64,000 nt of DNA from Parahoeflea olei (GCF_001703635.1 NZ_LQZT01000023.1:308739-372738), one strand, 5' to 3'. Counted from the stretch's first letter, positions 9,523 through 18,336 are shown. Translations and numbers: made by a program. Notes: generated by a model from the sequence alone, not told the origin.

Positions 9523-10896
9523 TCAGTAGGCGTAGTCGACGAATACCGGGTCGACATCGCCGTTCCAGCGACCGTTGTAGAGCGCGAGCATTTCCTCGGC
9601 GAGCGTGGTGCCGCGCGCGACGGTTTCCTCGAGCGGCGCCAGGAAATGGCTTTCGTCATTGCCTTCCTGGTTGAGCCGGGCGCGGGCGACGAGGCCGCGC
9701 CGCGAGATACCGAGCACCTGCTTGCCGATCTCCTGCAGCGACCGGCCCCGGATGCGGGCCTTGAGGCCCTCCGTGGGCGTGGTGTCGCGGAGTGCGTTGA
9801 CCTCGTCGAGCGTCCAGTCGCTGACCAGCGCCAGCGCCTCGTCGAGCGCGCTCTCGTCGTAGAGCAGGCCGACCCAGAAGGCCGGCAAGGCGCAGATCCT
9901 GCGCCACGGGCCGCCGTCTGCGCCGCGCATCTCGATGAAGCGCTTGAGCCGCGCATCGGGAAACAGCGTGCCGAGGTGGTTGGTCCAGTCGCCGATGGTC
10001 GGCATCGGCTGCTCTAGCTCGCCCTTGAGCGCGCCGTTCATGAACTGGCGGAAGGTGACATGGGTGGCTTCGTGGTAGCGGCCGTCGCGCAGCACGAAAT
10101 ACATCGGCACGTCGAGCGCCCATTCGACATAATCCATGAAGCCGAACGTGTCGGAATAGGCGAAGGGCAGCTGGCCCGAGCGCTGGTTGTCGGTGTCGCG
10201 CCAGATGTCGCCGCGCCAGGAGACGAGCCCGTTGGGCTTGCCTTCGGTGAACGGCGAGGAGGCAAACAGCGCGGTCGCCAGCGGCTGCAGCTTGAGGCCC
10301 AATTGCAGCTTGCTGCGCATGTCGGCTTCCGAGGAGAAATCGAGATTCACCTGGATGGTGCAGGTCCGGTACATCATGTCGAGGCCCTGGCTGCCGACCT
10401 TCGGCATGTAGCGGGTCATGATGTCGTAGCGCGATTTCGGCATCTTCGGCGTGTCGGCCAGCGACCAGGCCGGGCTGCCGCCGATGCCGAGGAAGCGGAT
10501 GCCGAGCGGCTCGGCGATTTCCCTGAGCTGCGCCAGATGCGCGTTCGATTCGCGGCAGGTCTGGTGAATGTTCTCGAGCGGCGCGCCCGACAATTCGAAC
10601 TGTCCGCCCGGCTCCAGGCTGATCGCGCCATGGCCGGTCGGTTCCACCAGGCCGATGATCTTGCCGGCGTCGATGATCGGCTCCCAGCCGAGCATCGAGG
10701 CCATGCCTTCGAGCAGCGCCCGGATCGAGCGCTCGCCCTCATAGGGCACCGGCGCGTGGCTGTCGGTGAAGAACACGAATTTCTCGTGTTCGGTGCCGAT
10801 CCGCCATTTTTCCTTCGGCTTGCAGCCTGCCGCCATCCAGTCCGCGAGGTCTTCGACGGAGCTGATCGGTGTGTCGTCGGTGGTGTCGCGCGCCAT
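9523..10896 (-). CDS. gshA: Glutamate-cysteine ligase
   Basis: GshA joins glutamate and cysteine with ATP to gamma-glutamylcysteine, the first step of glutathione synthesis. The 457-aa length and the residues IGTEHEKFVF, GAISLEPGGQFELSG, TCTIQVNLDF and FIEMRGADGGPW are those of the plant/alphaproteobacterial GCS2-type enzyme rather than the enterobacterial one. In plants this class is redox-regulated by cysteines; the bacterial forms lack that extension. The ATG at 10896 begins MARDTTDDTP, the usual N terminus. The rsmE gene lies upstream on the same strand with about 145 nt between them. Confidence 0.95.
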   Translation of the reverse strand: MARDTTDDTPISSVEDLADWMAAGCKPKEKWRIGTEHEKFVFFTDSHAPVPYEGERSIRALLEGMASMLGWEPIIDAGKIIGLVEPTGHGAISLEPGGQFELSGAPLENIHQTCRESNAHLAQLREIAEPLGIRFLGIGGSPAWSLADTPKMPKSRYDIMTRYMPKVGSQGLDMMYRTCTIQVNLDFSSEADMRSKLQLGLKLQPLATALFASSPFTEGKPNGLVSWRGDIWRDTDNQRSGQLPFAYSDTFGFMDYVEWALDVPMYFVLRDGRYHEATHVTFRQFMNGALKGELEQPMPTIGDWTNHLGTLFPDARLKRFIEMRGADGGPWRRICALPAFWVGLLYDESALDEALALVSDWTLDEVNALRDTTPTEGLKARIRGRSLQEIGKQVLGISRRGLVARARLNQEGNDESHFLAPLEETVARGTTLAEEMLALYNGRWNGDVDPVFVDYAY

Positions 10897-11041
10897 GTCC
10901 GGCCCTTCATCGTCTGGTCATTGTCGCGGCCCGAAACCGCGCACGAAGATGCTGCTTGGACCGGAACCGGCCTGTCTTGCAAGCGAAAATACCTGAACGC
11001 TCCATCAAACATGTTTGATGGGACGACGACGCCTCGCGCGC

Positions 11042-11776
11042 CTACCAGTCGCCGATCGTCATCTGCACCACGGCGAGCGCGGCCACGGCGGCCGTATCCG
11101 CCCTGAGGATGCGTGGCCCGAGCGGAATCGGTGTGACGAAGGGGAGCGCGAGCAGCATCTCGCGCTCGCGCTCGGAAAACCCGCCCTCGGGTCCCACCAG
11201 AAGCGCGAGATCCCGTTCGGCGATCGCGCCGAGCGCGGCTGCGGGATTGTTGCCGGCCTGGCTCTCGTTGCAGAAGATGATGCGGCGGCCCGGGTCCCAG
11301 CCTGAAAGCAGCGCATCGAGCCGAACCGCCTCGCCGAGCTCGGGAATCGCGAGATTGCCGCATTGCTCCGCGGCTTCGAGGATATTGGCCGCGAGCCGCT
11401 CCGGATTGACCTTGTGAAGCTGGGTGTGGTCGGTGAACACCGGCGTGATCCGGCCCACCCCCATTTCGGTCGCCTTCTGCACCAGATAATCGAGCCGGCC
11501 GACCTTGAGCGGCGCAAACAGGAAGACGAGCCGCGGGCGCTCCGGTTGCGCGCGGGTGAGCGTGCCGATCTCGAGGTCGGCCTTCTTCTTGCCGGCAGGC
11601 TTGAGCGTGGCCTCGAACTCGCCGTCGCGTCCGTTGAAGACGAGAAGCTCCGCGCCGTCTCCAAGCCTGAGCACATTGAGAAGATAATGCGCCTGGTCCT
11701 TGCCAAGCGGGATCGTGTCGCCGCTGGCGAGCGGGGCATCGAGATAAAGACGTTGCAGTTTGTAGTTGGCGCGCAT
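11042..11776 (-). CDS. rsmE: 16S rRNA (uracil1498-N3)-methyltransferase RsmE
   Basis: RsmE methylates N3 of U1498 in 16S rRNA on the assembled 30S subunit. The 244-aa protein begins with an OB/PUA-like domain (MRANYKLQRLYLDAPLASG) and ends in a SPOUT knot: LVQKATEMGVGRITPVFTD, AAEQCGNLAIPEL, LLVGPEGGFSERE and LGPRILRADTAA, the SAM-binding signature of the family. The start at 11776 is the family N terminus; an in-frame extension of 65 codons upstream is Arg/Pro-rich and not conserved in character. In rhizobia rsmE commonly lies next to gshA, as here. Confidence 0.95.
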   Translation of the reverse strand: MRANYKLQRLYLDAPLASGDTIPLGKDQAHYLLNVLRLGDGAELLVFNGRDGEFEATLKPAGKKKADLEIGTLTRAQPERPRLVFLFAPLKVGRLDYLVQKATEMGVGRITPVFTDHTQLHKVNPERLAANILEAAEQCGNLAIPELGEAVRLDALLSGWDPGRRIIFCNESQAGNNPAAALGAIAERDLALLVGPEGGFSEREREMLLALPFVTPIPLGPRILRADTAAVAALAVVQMTIGDW

Positions 11777-11807
11777 GCCCGTTTTCTTGCCCAAGCCGGC
11801 GCCAAGA

Positions 11808-12446
11808 TCAAGTCTCGGCTTTGGGCGCCCGGGAGTGGAAGATGGGGCGATAGCCGGAGCGAAGCGCGGCCACCGTCGCGGGCGGCGTGGCGAGATAGAC
11901 CGGCGCGGATGAGAGAGCGTCGACGCCGAGCGGCAGGCCGTAGCCTTCAAACGACCAGGGCAGCAGCGCACCGCCGCGCAGCGCGAAAAAGCGGGTATCC
12001 TGCCGGATCATGGCGCCGTCGGGCAGGGCGCCGATGCAGCCGGCCGCGACACGCCGCGCGGGGTCGTCGGCGCTCAGCCGGCGTTCGCCATCGAGCAGGC
12101 GATCGATGGCGCCGGCCTTTGGCCGGGTCTCGTTCCGGCTGCGGCCGATGGCGTCGGCAAAGGCAAGCGCGTCGCGCCGGCGGCACTCGAAGCAGGGCCT
12201 GTGCCCGGCGGCCAGCGCCGTGACCTCGTCGAGAAAGAACAGCTCGGTATAGCGACCGGGCTGCATCAGCCCCCGCCGCCGGCCCTTGAATTCGGTCAGG
12301 CAGACGATCCAGCTCCTGCTCCTTTGGCTTCGGACGATGGTCTGGCCGATACCGTGAAGCGGACCGCCACGGTTGCCCATGACCTCGCCGCGCGCTGGGT
12401 GGGCCAGGATCGCGCCCGACGGATCGACCCGGTTCTGGAGCGGCAT
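11808..12446 (-). CDS. Conserved alphaproteobacterial protein with a CxxC motif
   Basis: A 212-aa protein of unknown function that I recognise only as a conserved alphaproteobacterial hypothetical. Conserved-looking blocks are HPARGEVMGNRGGPLH (residues 16-31), RSWIVCLTEFKGRRRGLM, GRYTELFFLDEVTALAAGH and RPCFECRRRD with C85 and C88, then AGAIDRLLDGERR. The CxxC, the histidines and many arginines suggest metal or nucleic-acid binding, but this is inference. Its start follows directly on the stop of the LysE gene (one base between), so the two are cotranscribed. The next gene downstream, rsmE, starts 31 nt beyond its stop. Confidence 0.75.
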   Translation of the reverse strand: MPLQNRVDPSGAILAHPARGEVMGNRGGPLHGIGQTIVRSQRSRSWIVCLTEFKGRRRGLMQPGRYTELFFLDEVTALAAGHRPCFECRRRDALAFADAIGRSRNETRPKAGAIDRLLDGERRLSADDPARRVAAGCIGALPDGAMIRQDTRFFALRGGALLPWSFEGYGLPLGVDALSSAPVYLATPPATVAALRSGYRPIFHSRAPKAET

Positions 12447-12447
12447 C

Positions 12448-13089
12448 TCAGGCCGCGCGCCGCGTGAGTGCCGCGGCCAGCCCCGCCATGATCAAGAGCG
12501 AGCCGCCGGTGCGCATTGCCGCCTGCATCACTCGCGGCTTGCGGATGGTCTGGCGCGCGCCCGCCGCGGCAAGCGCGAACAGGGTGGCGTTGACGATGCC
12601 GAGCGCGGTGAAGGTCAGCACATAGGTCGCCGCCTGCGGGGCATAGGCGAGCGCGGGATCGATGAATTGCGGCACGAAGGCCACGAAGAACAGGATGCCC
12701 TTGGGATTGAGCGCGGTGACGAGGAAGGAATCGCGAAAGATCGCCGCCGGACGCGCGGCGGCGGGCAGGCTGTCGGTCGCGAGCATGGCGGGCACCTCCG
12801 CCGGCGTGCGCCACATCTTGTAGCCGATATAGACGAGATAGGCGGCGCCCAGGAATTTGAGCAGCTGGAACAGCGTCGCCGAGGTCGCAAGCAGCGCGCC
12901 GGCGCCGGCGATCGACAGCGAGGTGGCCATAAGGTCGCCGAGGCCCACGCCCAGCACGCTTGCGAGCGCGATCTTGCGCCCATGCGCGAGCGCCTGCGTG
13001 ATCACCATGATGATGGTCGGCCCGGGGATCACGAGCAGGATCACGCTCGCGAGCACGAAGGCCGCGAAATGATCGGCGGAAACGGGCAT
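12448..13089 (-). CDS. LysE/RhtB-family amino-acid exporter
   Basis: A 213-aa inner-membrane protein with about six helices. The N terminus VLASVILLVIPGPTIIMVIT carries the PGP motif typical of LysE/RhtB, then LALGVGLGD-like VLGVGLGDLMATS and LKFLGAAYLVYIGYKMWR, and NPKGILFFVAFVPQFI, all hallmark segments. The start ATG at 13089 follows GAGGAGG by seven bases; an upstream in-frame start at 13128 adds only a charged 13-residue extension. The family exports amino acids such as threonine, homoserine and lysine; the substrate here is not predictable. It leads a two-gene unit with the CxxC protein. Confidence 0.9.
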   Translation of the reverse strand: MPVSADHFAAFVLASVILLVIPGPTIIMVITQALAHGRKIALASVLGVGLGDLMATSLSIAGAGALLATSATLFQLLKFLGAAYLVYIGYKMWRTPAEVPAMLATDSLPAAARPAAIFRDSFLVTALNPKGILFFVAFVPQFIDPALAYAPQAATYVLTFTALGIVNATLFALAAAGARQTIRKPRVMQAAMRTGGSLLIMAGLAAALTRRAA

Positions 13090-13180
13090 GGCGGACCTCC
13101 TCGACGGCCGTATCTGGCCATCGAGCAAGCCTCAATTCGGATTTGGCGTCAACCCGGTGCGGCGCCGCCCGCGACAGGCG

Positions 13181-13852
13181 TCAGGCGACGACGATCACAT
13201 GCAGCGCGCGCGGGCCGTGGGCGCCGAGAATGATGGTCTGCTCGATGTCGCCCGAGCGCGACGGCCCGGTGACAAGATTGAGCGCGCGCGGCATCTCGCC
13301 CTTGCCCTTGTGCTGCCTAAGCAGTGCCCAGACGCTTTCGAGGTCGCCCTCGATGTCCGATGCCTTGAGCACCACGATGTGGTGTTCGGGCAGGAAATTG
13401 ATGGTGGTCGGATTGTCCGGGCCGGAGAACAGCGCCAGCGTCCCGGTCTCGGCAATGCCCGCCATGGCGTGGCTCACGCCGGCAAGGTCGCCGCCGTCGG
13501 AGGCGCCGTGACGTATCTCCAGGTGCTTCTGGGTGTCCCAGCCGGCGTCCTGCAGGCGCTCGTCGGCGCCGAGCCGCACCTCGGCGGGCAGGTTGCGGGC
13601 GCGCAGATAGGCGCTGACCTCCGCGGCCACATCCCGGTAGTCGTCGACCCGCGCGGTGGTGGCGCCCACCTGGGCGGCCATGGCGCAGAACAGCTCGAGC
13701 CGCTCGGCGTCCGGAAGCTGTCCGCGCTGCGGCACGATGCCCACCGGCGCCTGCTGCAATCGCTCGGCCACCGCACCCCGGCGCTCGGCGTCGTCGCCCT
13801 TGACCTTGATCGCGGCCTTGATCTTGCGCATCACATTGTCGCGGCTGCTCAT
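13181..13852 (-). CDS. lutC: Lactate utilisation protein LutC (LUD domain)
   Basis: The 223-aa protein is a LUD-domain (YkgG) subunit. The segments GIAETGTLALFSG, INFLPEHHIVVLKASDIEG and LNLVTGPSRSGDIEQTIILG (the last with the loop typical of the family) are present and close to full length. LutABC is a cytoplasmic iron-sulfur L-lactate dehydrogenase complex that replaces LldD. Its ATG overlaps the lutB stop by four bases, and it is the last gene of the gntR-lutA-lutB-lutC unit. Like other LutC proteins it has no cysteine cluster of its own. Confidence 0.93.
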   Translation of the reverse strand: MSSRDNVMRKIKAAIKVKGDDAERRGAVAERLQQAPVGIVPQRGQLPDAERLELFCAMAAQVGATTARVDDYRDVAAEVSAYLRARNLPAEVRLGADERLQDAGWDTQKHLEIRHGASDGGDLAGVSHAMAGIAETGTLALFSGPDNPTTINFLPEHHIVVLKASDIEGDLESVWALLRQHKGKGEMPRALNLVTGPSRSGDIEQTIILGAHGPRALHVIVVA

Positions 13853-15285
13853 CGTGCGGCTCCCTGTTTGCCCGCCTGCTGCTCTGCCCAGGCCTGCAGG
13901 AAGGTCTTGCCTTCCGGGGCGGGGAGGTCGCGGTGGCGGGTCCAGCCGCCGGCAAACGGCAGTGACTTGAGCCGCCGCGACGACCCGCCCAGCTTCGACA
14001 GGATCGGCATGCCGAGCGAGACGGCCATGCGGTAGAGCTTCGGCCGCTTGGCGACGAAGGCCCAGGCACGGATGCCGTAACGCGCGGTGGCGGGCGTGAG
14101 ATTGCGCTCGAATTCGCGCTCGCGCCAGTGCCGCATCATCTTCGGCAGCGGAATGCGCATCGGGCACACCGCCTCGCAGCGGCCGCAGAAGGTGGAGGCA
14201 TTGGGCAGTTGCCCGGTCTCCTCGATGCCGTTGAGCGACGGGGTCAGCACCGCGCCCATCGGCCCGGGATAGACCGAGCCATAGGCGTGGCCGCCGACCG
14301 CGTGATAGACCGGGCAATGGTTCATGCAGGCGCCGCAGCGGATGCAGCGCAGCATGTCCTGGTATTCGGTGCCGAGCATCGACGAGCGGCCGTTGTCCAG
14401 AAGCACCACGTGATACTCGTCCGGCCCGTCGGGGTCCTCGGGGCGCTTCGGACCGGTCGAGAAGGTGGTGTAGACGCTCATGTCCTGGCCGGTCGCCGAG
14501 CGCGCCAGCACGCGCAGGATCTGTGCGGTGTCCTCGAGCGTCGGCACCATCTTTTCGATCGAGGCCACCACCACGTGGACCTTGCCGAGCGTCTGGGTGA
14601 GGTCGCCATTGCCCTCGTTGGTGACGATCACCGAGCTGCCGGTTTCCGCGATCAGGAAATTGGCGCCGGTGATGCCGACATCGGCGGCGAAATAGCGCTT
14701 GCGCAGCACCTCGCGCGCTTCGCTGAGCAGCGTCACCGGCTCGCTCAGGTCCCGGCCTTCGGGCAGATGGGTGTGCACCCGCCGGAAATCGCCTTCGACC
14801 TGCTCCTTGTTCAGGTGCACCGCCGGGGCGATGATGTGGCTCGGATGTTCGCCGCGCAGCTGGATGATGTATTCGCCGAGATCGGTTTCCACCGGCTCGA
14901 TGCCGTTGGCCGCAAGGTGATCGTTGAGCGCGATTTCCTCGGTGATCATCGACTTGCCCTTGGTCACCGTGCGGGCGCCGGCCTTCTTGCAGATGTCGAG
15001 CACGATGCGGCGCGCATCCTCGGCGGTTTCCGCCCAGTGCACATGCCCGCCCGCGGCCGTCACCTTGCGCTCGTATTCCTCGAGATAGAGGTCGAGATGG
15101 GCGAGCGTATGGTTCTTGATGTCGCGCGCATTGTCGCGAAGCGCCTCGAATTCGGGCAGCGCGTCGGCAGCCATCTGGCGCTTGCCGATGAAGCCTTTCT
15201 CGACATTGCCGAGCGCCTTCTGCAGCTGCGCGTCGACCAGCGCCTTGGCGGCGGCAGTCTTGAAGTGTTTGGCGGCAAGTTCCAT
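13849..15285 (-). CDS. lutB: Lactate utilisation iron-sulfur protein LutB
   Basis: A 478-aa protein combining an N-terminal LUD domain (about residues 60-290; ITEEIALNDHLAANGIE, NFLIAETGSSVIVTNEGNGD) with a ferredoxin-like C-terminal part. Two 4Fe-4S cysteine sets are visible: RCIRCGACMNHCP near residue 315 and STFCGRCEAVCP near residue 364. It is the electron-transfer subunit of the LutABC lactate oxidase. The ATG at 15285 is preceded by GGGGAG. It starts 20 nt after the lutA stop and overlaps lutC by four bases, as expected for a stoichiometric complex. Confidence 0.95.
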   Translation of the reverse strand: MELAAKHFKTAAAKALVDAQLQKALGNVEKGFIGKRQMAADALPEFEALRDNARDIKNHTLAHLDLYLEEYERKVTAAGGHVHWAETAEDARRIVLDICKKAGARTVTKGKSMITEEIALNDHLAANGIEPVETDLGEYIIQLRGEHPSHIIAPAVHLNKEQVEGDFRRVHTHLPEGRDLSEPVTLLSEAREVLRKRYFAADVGITGANFLIAETGSSVIVTNEGNGDLTQTLGKVHVVVASIEKMVPTLEDTAQILRVLARSATGQDMSVYTTFSTGPKRPEDPDGPDEYHVVLLDNGRSSMLGTEYQDMLRCIRCGACMNHCPVYHAVGGHAYGSVYPGPMGAVLTPSLNGIEETGQLPNASTFCGRCEAVCPMRIPLPKMMRHWREREFERNLTPATARYGIRAWAFVAKRPKLYRMAVSLGMPILSKLGGSSRRLKSLPFAGGWTRHRDLPAPEGKTFLQAWAEQQAGKQGAAR

Positions 15286-15304
15286 GGGTTCTGCTCCCCT
15301 CGGC

Positions 15305-16090
15305 CTATTTGCTGCCGCCGGCGATCGGCGGCTGGTCGGTCATGCCCGCGAGCACTTCGGCGACATGGCGGACTTCCATGTCCGAGCCCTGGCGCTTGAG
15401 CTTGCCGGCCATGTTCATCAGGCAGCCGACTTCGCCGGCGAGCAGCAGGTGTGCGCCCGATGCGCCGACATTGCCGACCTTCTTGGTGACGATGGCGTTG
15501 GAAATGTCGGAATATTTGACGCAGAAGGTGCCGCCGAAGCCGCAGCAGACGTCGGAATCCTGCATCTCCTGCAATTCCAGGCCCTCGACATTGGCAAGCA
15601 GCTTGCGCGGCTGCTCCCTGATGCCGAGTTCGCGCAGGCCCGAGCAGGAGTCGTGATAGGTGACCTTGGCCTGAAGCTCGGCGCCGGTGTCGCGCACCAT
15701 CATCACGTCGGTGAGAAACGAGATCAGTTCGAAGCACTTGTCGGAAAACCGCTGGACGCGGCCTTCCCAGGCGGGGTCGCCGGCAAACAGGCCCGGATAG
15801 TGCTTCTTGAGCATCGCCGTGCAGGAACCCGACGGCGCGACGATGAAGTCGAATCCCTCGAACGCCTCGATCACCTGTTCGGCGATCTCGCGCGTGTCGG
15901 CGCGGTCGCCGGTGTTGTAGGTCGGCTGGCCGCAGCAGGTCTGCGCCACCGGCACATGCACCTCGCAGCCTGCGTCCTGCAAGAGCTTCACGCTCGCGAA
16001 CCCCACCGATGGCCTGAAGAGGTCGACCAGACAGGTCGCGAACAGACCCACGCGCGGCTGTCCGGCGCCCTTCATTTCACTCGACGTCAC
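15305..16090 (-). CDS. lutA: Lactate utilisation protein LutA (CCG-domain iron-sulfur oxidoreductase)
   Basis: A 261-aa protein with two CCG domains that bind a cysteine-rich cluster, as in heterodisulfide reductase B and GlcF. The first shows LFATCLVDLF and VAQTCCGQP; the second HDSCSGLREL and DVCCGFGGTFCVKY. LutA is a subunit of the L-lactate oxidising LutABC complex. The start is a GTG at 16090, supported by GGAGG seven bases before it and by a four-base overlap with the gntR stop (GTGA); an ATG five codons later lacks a ribosome site. Overlap with its regulator implies one transcript. Confidence 0.93.
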   Translation of the reverse strand: MTSSEMKGAGQPRVGLFATCLVDLFRPSVGFASVKLLQDAGCEVHVPVAQTCCGQPTYNTGDRADTREIAEQVIEAFEGFDFIVAPSGSCTAMLKKHYPGLFAGDPAWEGRVQRFSDKCFELISFLTDVMMVRDTGAELQAKVTYHDSCSGLRELGIREQPRKLLANVEGLELQEMQDSDVCCGFGGTFCVKYSDISNAIVTKKVGNVGASGAHLLLAGEVGCLMNMAGKLKRQGSDMEVRHVAEVLAGMTDQPPIAGGSK

Positions 16091-16938
16091 TCTGCGGCCT
16101 CCGATTGCTTGATCCTGGACTTGGTCTTTGTCTTGCTGGCGACGCCCGTCAGGTCCGGCGCGCGCTGCTGCAGGCGCAGGTTCGACACCCGCTCCCAGTC
16201 GCCCGATCGCTTGGCTTCGGTCATCGCCTTGGCGACGAATTCGATATGGCCTTGTGCCGCGCGCCGCGCGGCCTCTGGATTGCCTGCCATCACCGCCTCA
16301 TAGATCGCCAGATGCTGGTCGAGCAAGCGGTCGCGCGCACCGGGCAGCGTGTAGACCAGGGCGCGATTGTAGAACACGCCCTCCGTCAGCAGCCGGTAGC
16401 ACGAGCGCAGCGTGTGCAGCAGGATGATGTTGTGCGCACATTCGCCCACCGCATTGTGGAATTCCACGTCGATGCTCGCCTCCTCGGCGAAATCGTCCTT
16501 CTGGTGCGCGGCCTTCATGGCGGTGATGATGCGGCTCAACAGCGCCTTGTCGGCCTCGGTCGCGCGCCGGGCGGCAAATTCCGCGGTCACGCCCTCGATT
16601 TCGCGGCGGTATTCGAGATAGTCGAGCGTCGCCTTCTGGTGGCGCGCGATCAGCTCCATCACGGGCCTTGTGAACACCTGGCCGATCACGTCGGCCACGA
16701 AGGTGCCGCCGCCGTGCTGGGTGGTGAGCAGGCCGCGGGCTTCGAGAACCTTGAGCGCCTCGCGCAGGATCGGTCGCGAGACGTCGAACTGCTTGGCCAG
16801 TTCCCGCTCGCCCGGAAGCCGGTCGCCCACGCGCAGGATTCCCTCGAGCACCAGGATCTCGATCTGGTGCACCACCTCGTCGGCTGTTCGGCTGTGTTCG
16901 ATCCGTGCGAAAATGTCTGCGGCCATGATGCTTTCCAT
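16087..16938 (-). CDS. GntR-family regulator, FadR/FCD subfamily, of the lut operon
   Basis: About 283 aa. Residues 10-85 are a GntR winged helix (LVLEGILRVGDRLPGERELA; FDVSRPILREALKVLEARGL), and the rest is an FCD ligand-binding domain with the Asp/His metal set (DVEFHNAVGECAHN; DQHLAIYEAVMAGNPEAA). FCD-GntR regulators such as LldR, PdhR and GlcC respond to small carboxylates; being the first gene of the lut unit, it probably represses or activates it in answer to lactate. The start at 16938 has GGAG five bases upstream; an ATG at 16926 is the alternative. A candidate operator lies upstream at 16995-17020. Confidence 0.9.
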   Translation of the reverse strand: MESIMAADIFARIEHSRTADEVVHQIEILVLEGILRVGDRLPGERELAKQFDVSRPILREALKVLEARGLLTTQHGGGTFVADVIGQVFTRPVMELIARHQKATLDYLEYRREIEGVTAEFAARRATEADKALLSRIITAMKAAHQKDDFAEEASIDVEFHNAVGECAHNIILLHTLRSCYRLLTEGVFYNRALVYTLPGARDRLLDQHLAIYEAVMAGNPEAARRAAQGHIEFVAKAMTEAKRSGDWERVSNLRLQQRAPDLTGVASKTKTKSRIKQSEAAE

Positions 16939-16994
16939 AGGCTCCGCGCAATCCGCGGAGCAGGGCAAGGCCAGACCGTATCAACTGGCGGGAA

Positions 16995-17020
16995 AGCTGG
17001 TCAATATTTTTATCCAGTTT
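16995..17020 (-). promoter_or_regulatory. Candidate FCD-GntR operator upstream of gntR-lutABC
   Basis: On the minus strand AACTGG (17019-17014) faces CCAGC (17000-16996) around an AT-rich core, giving the TGG...CCA dyad that FadR/LldR-type regulators bind. TTGACC at its edge could be a -35 element. It lies about 60 nt upstream of the gntR start. The half-site spacing is wider than in the best-known sites, so this is tentative. Confidence 0.3.
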
Positions 17021-17077
17021 CCCTGCAGCTTTCGGTGCCCGGTCCGGCGCGGCAAGCCCCGCCGGACCGGGTGCGCG

Positions 17078-18097
17078 TCATTCAGCCGCGCTGGCCGCGT
17101 CCGCTTGGCTGCCGTCGTCATTGCCTTTCACGGCTTGCTGGGGCGGCTGTTGCGGGGCGCCATCGGCAGACCCTGGCGCCAGCCCCGCGGCATCGGCGAT
17201 CTGGTTTTCCCAATAGGGCGTCGGTCCGTAAAGCTCCGCCAGATAGTCGATGAACAGCCGTACCTTCGCGGGCAGGAAGCGCCGGCTCGCATAGACCGCG
17301 TGGATCGCCACGTTGCGTGAGCCCTCGTAGTCGGGAAGCACCCGCAGCAGCCGTCCGTCGGCGAGTTCGGCGCCGATGTCCCAGGTCGAACGCAGGGCAA
17401 TTCCGACGCCGCCGATCACCGCTTCGCGCACGACTTCGCTCGAATTGGTCTGCAGCGGCCCGATCGGCCGGTGCAGGATCGGCCCGTCGGGGCCTTCCAG
17501 CTTCCAGGTGTCGTTGTTGTGGGGCGCAAGGCAGATATGGCGGTCGAGGTCGTGCAGGCTTTCGGGTTCGCCGTGGCGTTCGAGATAGTCGGGAGACGCG
17601 ACGAGAATCCGGCGCACGGGCGCCAGCTTGCGCGCTACAAGACTGGAATCGCTCAGTTCCGCGATGCGAACGGCGAGGTCGTAGCCGTCGCCGACGATAT
17701 CGACGAACTCGTCGCGCAGCATCAGGTTGACGCCCAGATCGGGATTGGCCTGCATGAATTTGTTGATATGCGGCGCAATGTGCATGCGCCCGAAAGAGGT
17801 CGGTGCCGACACCTTGAGCACGCCGCGGGCGAGCGCGGAGCGCCGCGAGACGAAGGCTTCGGCCTCTTCGATTCCTGCCAGGATCGCCACCACGCGCTCG
17901 TAGAATCCCTGTCCGGCTTCGGTCAGCGAAATCTGCCGCGTGGTGCGTTGCATCAGCCGTGTTCCAAGGCGGTCCTCAAGCCTGCGAAGCCTCTTTGATA
18001 CCACGGCGGGAGACAGGCCGAGCTCACGCCCGGCTGCCGACATCGAGCCGGCGGAGACTACGCGAGCAAAGATCTCCAGGTCCCCAAGATTGTTCAT
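17078..18097 (-). CDS. LysR-family regulator divergent from glcDEF
   Basis: A 339-aa LysR-type regulator. Residues 4-65 are the helix-turn-helix (LEIFARVVSAGSMSAAGREL; GLSPAVVSKRLRRLEDRLG) and 90-300 the periplasmic-binding-protein-like effector domain (LKVSAPTSFGRMHIAPHI, GDGYDLAVRIAEL, VREAVIGGVGIALR). It belongs to the large CrgA/DmlR-type branch. A low-complexity tail rich in Gln, Pro and Ala after about residue 310 is unusual. It is divergent from glcD, with 239 bp between the starts, and is the obvious candidate regulator of glycolate oxidation; a perfect dyad with T-N11-A lies between them. Confidence 0.88.
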   Translation of the reverse strand: MNNLGDLEIFARVVSAGSMSAAGRELGLSPAVVSKRLRRLEDRLGTRLMQRTTRQISLTEAGQGFYERVVAILAGIEEAEAFVSRRSALARGVLKVSAPTSFGRMHIAPHINKFMQANPDLGVNLMLRDEFVDIVGDGYDLAVRIAELSDSSLVARKLAPVRRILVASPDYLERHGEPESLHDLDRHICLAPHNNDTWKLEGPDGPILHRPIGPLQTNSSEVVREAVIGGVGIALRSTWDIGAELADGRLLRVLPDYEGSRNVAIHAVYASRRFLPAKVRLFIDYLAELYGPTPYWENQIADAAGLAPGSADGAPQQPPQQAVKGNDDGSQADAASAAE

Positions 18098-18264
18098 ATT
18101 TAGTCGTCGCCCCCATTACACATACATCCTTTCGCGCTACGCAGGCTACCGCGTGGCGGATCACTTTGCTAAGGAAAACAAAATGGCGGGGCCTCCGGGA
18201 AGTGGACTTTTGGCCGCTGGCCGGGCCGGTGCGACGGATATTGCGCATTGCCCGACGGCGGCAA

Positions 18265-18289
18265 AAGTGGTAAAGAAAAAATACCACTT
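18265..18289 (+). promoter_or_regulatory. Perfect dyad in the glcD upstream region, candidate operator
   Basis: AAGTGGTA (18265-18272) and TACCACTT (18282-18289) are perfectly complementary across a nine-base A-rich spacer. The core also fits the LysR rule T-N11-A (T18271, A18283), and TGGT/ACCA also fits FCD-GntR operators. It lies 47 nt upstream of the glcD start and 168 nt from the divergent lysR start. A terminator is unlikely because no gene runs into it. Confidence 0.5.
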
Positions 18290-18336
18290 CGGCTTCAAGG
18301 AGGTGGACGGATGCAGGGCAGGGAGAGGAGACCATC

